Notes under the pieces: model-generated
What the model saw: the letters and a program-made list of their open reading frames with translations, nothing else
What the model was told of the DNA's origin: nothing
The model's database searches: none
Translations under genes and position numbers: made by a program
Shown: piece after piece, positions 58,105 through 64,000 of the stretch
Numbering within the stretch: the stretch's first letter is position 1
How the letters are laid out: each line of letters opens with the position of its first letter
Origin: Tetracladium setigerum
Lineage: Eukaryota; Ascomycota; Leotiomycetes; Helotiales
Direction: 5' to 3'
DNA: 64,000 nt
NCBI GenBank assembly: GCA_031472005.1
Contig: PZJY01000011.1
Location: 558,001-622,000 of the forward strand

Positions 58105-59031
58105 TTAAACGATGAGAGCAACAACACCGACGACAACCATAGCGAGAACGCTGGAAATGCCCATCTTACCGGCTGCGCCAGTGTGCTCGAGGAGTGGTGG
58201 GGTTTGCTGGGATTGAGGTGGGGTGACTGGTGTGACTTCGATGGTACCTGGGACATATGGTGTGGTGGTTGGGTGAATGACACCTGTTCCGCTACCAACG
58301 GGAGCGGTTCCAGCTGGACCTCCTTTGACGGTGGTGAAAGACGTTGGGTATGGGTAAGGAGCCACTGGGACGGAAGTGGCTGGAACGTGAGGGACATAAG
58401 GTTCCTCAGTTTCTGGAGCGCCTGGGTGTCCTGGGGTTGGAGGCTTGGTGTACTCTGATCCTGGGATTGGCACGAGAGTAACAGTTGGTCCAGCTTCGGA
58501 GACTGGGCAGATATAGGTAGACACGGCAATTGTTTTTGTGGTGACCGATCCGATTGGGCATTTGGTAACAACAGGTGGGCACGAGGTAATGGTTGAGACG
58601 ATGGTAGTGTAGGCGGTTTTGGTTGTCAATGGACCGCCGGGAGTGGTGTTGTGGAGAGTTGTTGTGGGAGAGGATGAAGTGGTTGGGAGGTATGGAGTTG
58701 TGGTAGGATGGGATGAAGTGGTGGAGGAAGAGTATGTGGTTGTGGTGGTGGTGTGGTTTCCATATGGCGCAGTTACTGAGGTGGAGGAGGAAGAGGAGGA
58801 AGATGGGCCAGCGGTTGGACCACCTGTTGGTGTGTAAACTCCGCTCCCAGTTGGAGTGTAGTAGAATGTGCCAGTGGGGTGAAGGGGAGGAGAAGTATCG
58901 AGAGGTGGTTGTCCTCCAGAAACTGGAGTTGGCAAGTAGTCAACACCCTCATAATCATGAAGAGTATAGCTCTTGTGTGCAAGTGCCGTAGAGGCAAGGG
59001 CGAGAACGCCGATGGTGATGATGGAAGGCAT
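58105..59031 (-). CDS. GPI-anchored Ser/Thr/Pro-rich cell-surface protein
   Basis: Single exon, 308 aa. A signal peptide (MPSIITIGVLALASTALA, cleavage after about residue 18) leads into HKSYTLHDYEG. Long Ser/Thr/Pro tracts follow, likely O-glycosylated, with NHT and HNT N-glycosylation sites. A conserved central block YTTIVSTITSCPPVVTKCP and STYICP has paired Cys residues and is common in fungal GPI wall proteins of the clock-controlled/covalently linked type. The C-terminus carries a GPI signal: a small-residue omega region (HTGAAGK) before the hydrophobic tail SVLAMVVVGVVALIV. Expected at the plasma membrane or cell wall; no enzymatic domain. The gene is intact and isolated. Confidence 0.88.
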   Translation of the reverse strand: MPSIITIGVLALASTALAHKSYTLHDYEGVDYLPTPVSGGQPPLDTSPPLHPTGTFYYTPTGSGVYTPTGGPTAGPSSSSSSSTSVTAPYGNHTTTTTTYSSSTTSSHPTTTPYLPTTSSSPTTTLHNTTPGGPLTTKTAYTTIVSTITSCPPVVTKCPIGSVTTKTIAVSTYICPVSEAGPTVTLVPIPGSEYTKPPTPGHPGAPETEEPYVPHVPATSVPVAPYPYPTSFTTVKGGPAGTAPVGSGTGVIHPTTTPYVPGTIEVTPVTPPQSQQTPPLLEHTGAAGKMGISSVLAMVVVGVVALIV

Positions 59032-59743
59032 TATGATATTAGAAGATTACACAAACAAATTAATGAGTGACTAGACAAGATACTGTCAAAGGGAGGAAGC
59101 AAAAATCTGAGAAAGAGTGATCAGAAAATTCTTGGCCTTGCAGAAGAATGTAATGGGCATCGAGCCCTTTTGAAGTGTTTACTTCACCCCTACTCGAGTT
59201 GGCATTTGCTGACTTCTCCATCATCCCATGCTTTCGATTATTATTGCAACGGGCCGTTTGGGCTGGATGAGGGCGCCGCCATCCGCGATTGGCTTGGAGG
59301 AGGATAGCCTTTAGACCACAAGTAGTTTAGTGAAGTCGTGATCCTACCACACTTTGCAGGGCTGAATTTGAATTCCTCGGGAGTGGATAGACGATAAGAA
59401 TCTTTCTTGTCTTGTTTGCCAAATTTGGGGACAGATGTCCTGGTTTGGGAAGTTGTGGAAATGAAAGCAACCCACTATCTTCTCGCTTGGTTGCCTTGGT
59501 TGGAGGTCGTTGCTCACTGCCCCTGACCAACAACACAGAAACGCTAGTGAAATGCAGGTACGAGCCAGGTACAGAGGTACATACGAGATATTACTCACCT
59601 TCTGCTTCGGACTTTCGAAGTTTGCGCTTTTCGACTGGATAATTAAACTGTCAAACTCAAGGCCCTTCTTTGTTTTGGAGATGGAAGTGCATTTGAATAA
59701 TTAGGAGTGAAAAGCTAGAAAGAATCAGCTCCGCATCATTCAA
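59032..59743. other. Intergenic, promoter of the GPI-protein gene and spacer
   Basis: Frames at 59327-59704 overlap on both strands and look random. No supported feature. Confidence 0.3.
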
Positions 59744-60043
59744 TCACCCTGAGCTTGACTCGATCCAAGCCTGATCTTTTCCCTGAAAAGTTGCTCCTGG
59801 AATATCTTCGCAAATCTCAATTTGCAAGCCGTCGGGCAAATCACACCAAAGATGCATGAAAGCTTTGGGCGTCAACATGACCGAGTAGGGGAGCCCCACA
59901 AGCCCACTGATGAACGTTGGATTGAATCCGCGATCTCGTTTGCTAATCTCGTATAGAAGTGGAACAGCCAGAACCGCAAAAGCAAGACGATTTGATGATG
60001 GAACAATTGGAGGCTTTTCAGCACCCCTAATGATAGTTTCCAT
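59744..60043 (-). CDS. Small hypothetical protein (99 aa)
   Basis: ATG 60043 to stop at 59744, no introns. The protein has one moderately hydrophobic segment (LAFAVLAVPLLYEI) and a balanced C-terminus (LWCDLPDGLQIEICEDIPGA). Composition is plausible for a real protein, but I see no known domain and no neighbouring exon that must belong to it. The next frame upstream on the same strand (60107-60571) is not convincing. Could also be a chance ORF. Confidence 0.35.
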   Translation of the reverse strand: METIIRGAEKPPIVPSSNRLAFAVLAVPLLYEISKRDRGFNPTFISGLVGLPYSVMLTPKAFMHLWCDLPDGLQIEICEDIPGATFQGKDQAWIESSSG

Positions 60044-60796
60044 AAGAGCTTCAAATTACCGTGCAATCTTCCCTTCTCAAAATTGTTGGTGTGTGATATC
60101 GAACATCTAGATATAGATTCCCGGATGTGCGGCGATTTTGACTTCTTTTATCCAAAATTGGCTGACGGCGATCTTAACAGGGACAACCAAATGGAAGCCA
60201 AGGTGCTGAGCCTCACAAGAATTATTGATTAACATCTGTTGCCTTCGGAATGTAACCCTCATCCCCACGCATCCGCGATGGCACTCTGGAGTCTGGGTGA
60301 GTGGAAGTCCGTGGGGAGCCTCCAAATCCAGGGGTGAAAACCTCATTTTCCCAACTTCCCCATCTACCCATCTCATAGACAACAATTCCATAAACGACCG
60401 TTGTTCAAAGGTACGGAGTAGTGCGCACGAGCGAAGAATCCCACAAGACACATCGAATATCGACGCTTCGTATGTTGGGAAGAGTGGTGAGGTTGCGAAA
60501 GACTGGTTGGTGAGTGACGGTCGCAATATTGGAGTTGCAAGCTCACAGCCAGACAAAGATTCAGTATCCAAGTGGCATGAGTCAGTGATCTTGAGGGGCT
60601 TGAGTATCGGAAGTAATAAGTCTTCTCATGTTTTCCGCGTTATTCTGATAGATATCGAAGTAGTTGAGAGATGTTGCACTTGACTTGATGTTTAAGAAGA
60701 TTTGTGGTGTTGCTTCGTCAAAGTAGTCGAGTTGTTCAGTCTTGGTTTTGGTGTTGGCTTTGTGGTTGCACAACGTTCTTCAATTTCCTTTGGCCA

Positions 60797-61640
60797 TTAT
60801 TTTGCTTGCACTCTAAGGATCTGGCGGGTTTTTCGGGCTCTTTTTCGTTTCAGAAGAAGTAGTGAGGGGAGGGTCTCATGTGTTGTCAAGTTGTCTGCTA
60901 GAAAGCATGGAGCCATGCGACACTTAAAATGAGGCTTGAATATTCTTCTCCCGCGACTTGAGACATTTCCCCATCTTCTACCGAAAGAACCAATCTCGCA
61001 CTCTACAGTTGAGACCTCTACAAACTCTGTCATATTGGAAGTGGTTCTATCATTTTCATTCAGTGTAAATGTTTCAATCAATTGCGTCGTTGTCAAACCT
61101 CCAGGCACCGAAACGAGAACCACGATGCCTTGAGGTTGACAAAACCATCTGGAGCTCTCTCCTCTCACCCTCATGAAATCCCCTTCCAACCTTCCAGTAC
61201 CTCAACATCACAGTTATCCAGACACCTCGGTGTTCGTCGAAGACTTCTAGGCCGAACCTTTGCATTCCCGTAACGATCAATCATTCTGAGCAAGGGCTTC
61301 CCTGTCAACGCCTCCTCTTTCCTTTTTACACTCCGACGCATCTCAACAACTTCGTCAGTTTCATCGGATCTGCACTCTCGAAATCGCGAACCAGAAACCT
61401 CAGACGAGGCATCGGATCTACTTTCCACTACTGGCTGTCATATCACATTACCAGGCGTAGGGATGGTCTTCTGATGGTTGTATTCTAAAACAGCTGCGCG
61501 GATTCGAAATTCGGATGCAACAATGACATGCCTGAACAGAACAATTGGACCCTGAACAACAAGTGGTGGAAAACAACTGGTTCTCGAAGCTACCTTATCG
61601 CTTCCACCTAAAATCTGCGTTCATCATAAACAACCCAGCT
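60797..61640 (-). CDS. Hypothetical protein, frame broken
   Basis: Two overlapping frames on the minus strand form one continuous reading if a single G is added to the GGGG run at 61180-61183: DNCDVEVLEGWKG passes into DFMRVRGE and on through GIVVLVSVPGGLTTTQLIE and GRRIFKPHFK. Upstream, the same frame is protein-like back to about 61640 (VVQGPIVLFRHVIVASEFRI), but it is interrupted by TGA near 61440 and no start ATG is evident, so an intron or a further error may lie there. No domain recognised. Stop at 60797. Confidence 0.35.
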
Positions 61641-61671
61641 GGTCAGCTCTGAGGTCAACATTCTCAATTAA

Positions 61672-62073
61672 ATGGATTCCTCTTCAGACGACCTCTCTGC
61701 TTCTCCGCAGCTATCTCCAGTCCCAACGCCAGAACCAACTCCTGAATCAATTATCAATCTTCATCTTCTTCGATCCGCTGCAATGCTCGCCGCAAAACTG
61801 ATTGCAAGAGCGTTGGGATCAGCCGAAAGAGCACTCGCGATTGCACGGGAATACTCGATCTACCACCTGATCTCCAAAAGCCACCTCTACCGGGGTCTAT
61901 GTATGATGGAGCTGTGTAGGTGGAAGGATGCAAGCAATGATTTTACTCGGGCAGCAAATGTGAGAGGGTGGGCTAGCAGGGTGACAGAGTTGAAGTACAC
62001 CGCGGATATGAAATTATACGAAGAGGTAATTTCACGAGAAAGACTTATTAGACGAGGGAGGCGATCGATATAA
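61672..62073 (+). CDS. Small hypothetical protein with a TPR-like helical core (133 aa)
   Basis: ATG 61672, single exon. After a Ser/Pro/acidic N-terminus (about 35 residues) the protein is strongly helical: AAKLIARALGSAERALAIA, SKSHLYRGLCMMELCRWKDA and NDFTRAA resemble two TPR-like helix pairs (W-x-x-A..F-x-x-A pattern). A basic tail RRGRRSI ends it. It lies 408 nt before the Pro/Ser-rich coiled-coil gene in the same orientation. Function unknown. Confidence 0.55.
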   Translation: MDSSSDDLSASPQLSPVPTPEPTPESIINLHLLRSAAMLAAKLIARALGSAERALAIAREYSIYHLISKSHLYRGLCMMELCRWKDASNDFTRAANVRGWASRVTELKYTADMKLYEEVISRERLIRRGRRSI

Positions 62074-62481
62074 TGAGTATTGTCCAGGCAATCTCTCCCC
62101 GCTTTGCAATGAAATTTTGTGATTTTTACTTATTGCTAACATTATCAATGGGACGAAAGGCAAAAGCAGTCCCTGGATGAATTCGCTCGTTGACTTTTTT
62201 CGTTCTCGGTTACTTACCCCGTTTGCAGCCTCCCTTTGTAAAGTCCCTGTGCCTTTATTGGAAATCTTTGATCTTTGCTCCGCAACAATGGAAGTATTTG
62301 CAATAAAGAAAGAGTGCTCAGGTCAGCCCGAGGATTTTTGAAGGCACTTTTCACATTTCACAGTGGCCTCTCGAGCACCCTATGGTGTCCGCTTAACCCA
62401 ACTTCATCATTATCAAACCACCATTATCGTGAATTTCCACGAAACAATTCACGAACTATATCAACATCCAGTCAAACCAAG

Positions 62482-64000
62482 ATGACAAAAGCAACCAGGA
62501 AAAAGAACAAATCTAAAGCAGCCAAAGCCAAAGCCAAGGCCAAAGTTCCGGGCAGAGCTCCCGTAGGCCTAAGCCATGATACCTCAGCAAACCAATCCGG
62601 CAACGTCAGTGACTCGGACACAACAGATGAAGATCCAACCGAAGCAGTTCCAAGTAATACAGATCTCGAAAATAAGCCCAAACCCACAGTTGAAGAAGGA
62701 AGTGGAATGGGAGGTGATGGTTTGGCACTTGACACCGAACCTGAGAGTGCTGCCATCGAAGAGGATGACTGGGAGGGAGCAAGCCCAAAAACGATAGTTC
62801 GCGGACCTTCAGCGCAAACCTCTCCTTTAGCTCAAACCTATTCTCCAGCGCCAATCTCTGCTCCAGTGCCAACCTCTCCTCTAGTTCAAACATCTCCTCT
62901 AGCGCAAATCTCTGCTCCAGCGCCAATTTCTCCTTCAGCGCCAATATCTCCTCAAGCGCAAACCTCTCCTCCAGCTCAAACTTCTCCTCCGACACAGACC
63001 TTTAGCTCACAAGAAGGCACGGACGCATTCAAACTCCCAGATATCGACACTGAGAATGAAATAGCCACAGCTCAAGGCCTTAAAAATTCCAGGGCATCTA
63101 GGCTACCAGTCAGCAGCCAGCGTGTAGGAGCTCGAAATCAAGATACACCGTCTTCTCCTTCAGCCAGGGAGGAAAGTCCGTCCACGTTTGTTGAAATACC
63201 TTTGAGTGGTGGACCTCCAGTATCAGAGCTTTCGGTGGAAACACTTCGAATCAATCCAATCGTTGGTGGTTCTGCTGCTTCTACGCCAATTGACCGAGAA
63301 GCGAATACTAAATCCAGAGATGGCGATAGCACGGGGGGCCAGGGAAACTGGGAAACCTGGGGAGCGAGGCAGCAAACTTCGCTTGGATTTGATACACATG
63401 ACCCCCCAATGCAAGGTCCTGACGATACAATCCCAGAATATGTCGACGCCCCTCCTGTAGATACGAGACAATATGGCGGTCGATTCCCCGGCGACGACGA
63501 CGGTTACGGGGGAAGAGAAGCGACGTTCGCAGTAGCCCACGGACGCTCACGCTCACCTACTCGTGGTACTACTCCGAACCCAGCTACCATTGGAAGTGAG
63601 CCACTCGTTGTTGGGCAAGAACCCCGAATGCCACTGAGTCCACCAAGCGGTCCTATGACTGATGAAGAGATATTGAGGCTTCTTGAATATAGACCCGGAC
63701 CCGGATTTCCCACCGAACAACACAATATATATAAGGATTTGTTGATACATAGTGTAAGACTTTCATCTACCATCTATTATGTGGTTGGCGGTACTAACAT
63801 TTGAGACTAGCGATCTGAGGCACTGGTTAAATTTACCCTGTACAGCAGGGCACACTGGAAGGATGAAGGCGTTGCTCTTGGACATGCAGCATTGAGAGAA
63901 GCTGAAGCACAGGCGATGGAGGCATTGAAGAAATGGACCCTTGCACTAGACAAGCACGATGCCATGGAGAAAAGATTGGCTGAAGTTGAAAAGGAGAATC
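62482..64000 (+). CDS. Pro/Ser-rich coiled-coil hypothetical protein, 5' part
   Basis: ATG 62482 is the first in-frame ATG. Exon 1 is 62482-63753; exon 2 begins at 63811 and runs off the window. The N-terminus is very basic (KKNKSKAAKAKAKAKV), followed by an acidic stretch and a run of degenerate AQTSP/APISP units (nt about 62810-63000, roughly a dozen copies). A disordered Gly/Pro/Asp-rich region ends with MTDEEILRLLEYRPG. Exon 2 starts a helical segment (AALREAEAQAMEALKKW, then MEKRLAEVEKEN) that looks like a coiled coil. I recognise no family. A scaffold or nuclear protein is conceivable, but nothing proves it. Confidence 0.7.

Noticed and set aside
60107..60683. Overlapping 150-codon frames on both strands
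   Set aside because: Neither shows a domain or convincing composition, and no splice partners were found.

Overview
The window is nuclear DNA from a filamentous ascomycete. Its genes carry short GT..AG introns of roughly 50-110 nt, often with CTAAC/CTGAC-type branch points. The gene families are typical of Pezizomycotina: a HET-domain protein, two fungal rhodopsin-domain membrane proteins, C2H2 and fungal_trans transcription factors, F-box proteins and an Mx-like dynamin. The overall style suggests Leotiomycetes (Helotiales), but that is an impression, not a computed placement. About 20 genes and two intron-containing tRNA-Val genes can be supported. Exon boundaries were rebuilt by hand from frame, splice signals and phase.

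Layout. 0-7 kb: the 3' part of a beta-lactamase-like hydrolase, a zinc-finger/fungal_trans regulator (-), and a HET protein (+). 7-14 kb: a gene-poor stretch holding one six-exon rhodopsin-domain gene. 14-19 kb: a sugar transporter, a mitochondrial Mgr3-like TPR gene (-) and a DAP1/MAPR heme-binding gene. 19-32 kb: a small Cys-rich ORF and two C2H2 regulators, the second preceded by 3.8 kb of simple-sequence-rich non-coding DNA. 32-37 kb: two F-box-like genes (-) with a kinase-like gene fragment between them. 38-48 kb: the most coherent functional block, made of an FAD-dependent amine/amino-acid oxidase, a fused HyuA-type hydantoinase/oxoprolinase-DUF917 protein (-), a divergently transcribed NCS1 permease (+) and an MFSD1-like carrier (-). 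49-56 kb: a second rhodopsin-domain gene (-) and an Mx-like dynamin GTPase (+). 56-64 kb: two divergent tRNA-Val genes, a GPI-anchored Ser/Thr-rich wall protein (-), small hypothetical genes and the 5' part of a Pro/Ser-rich coiled-coil protein running off the end.

How the genes may work together. The hydantoinase-type enzyme and the NCS1 permease share a 764-bp divergent promoter with eight HGATAR (AreA/NIT2-type) motifs. With the neighbouring oxidase this looks like a nitrogen-scavenging cluster for hydantoin-, oxoproline- or nucleobase-like compounds. This is inferred from families and context.

Many otherwise well-conserved genes are broken by single-base indels, nearly all in short homopolymer runs (about 270, 351, 17021, 17075, 30690, 31146, 32965, 33225, 36135, 43800 and 61181). 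That pattern fits uncorrected assembly indels better than eleven independent pseudogenisations. The dynamin break at 55573 is different, because it looks like a loss of about 8 nt.
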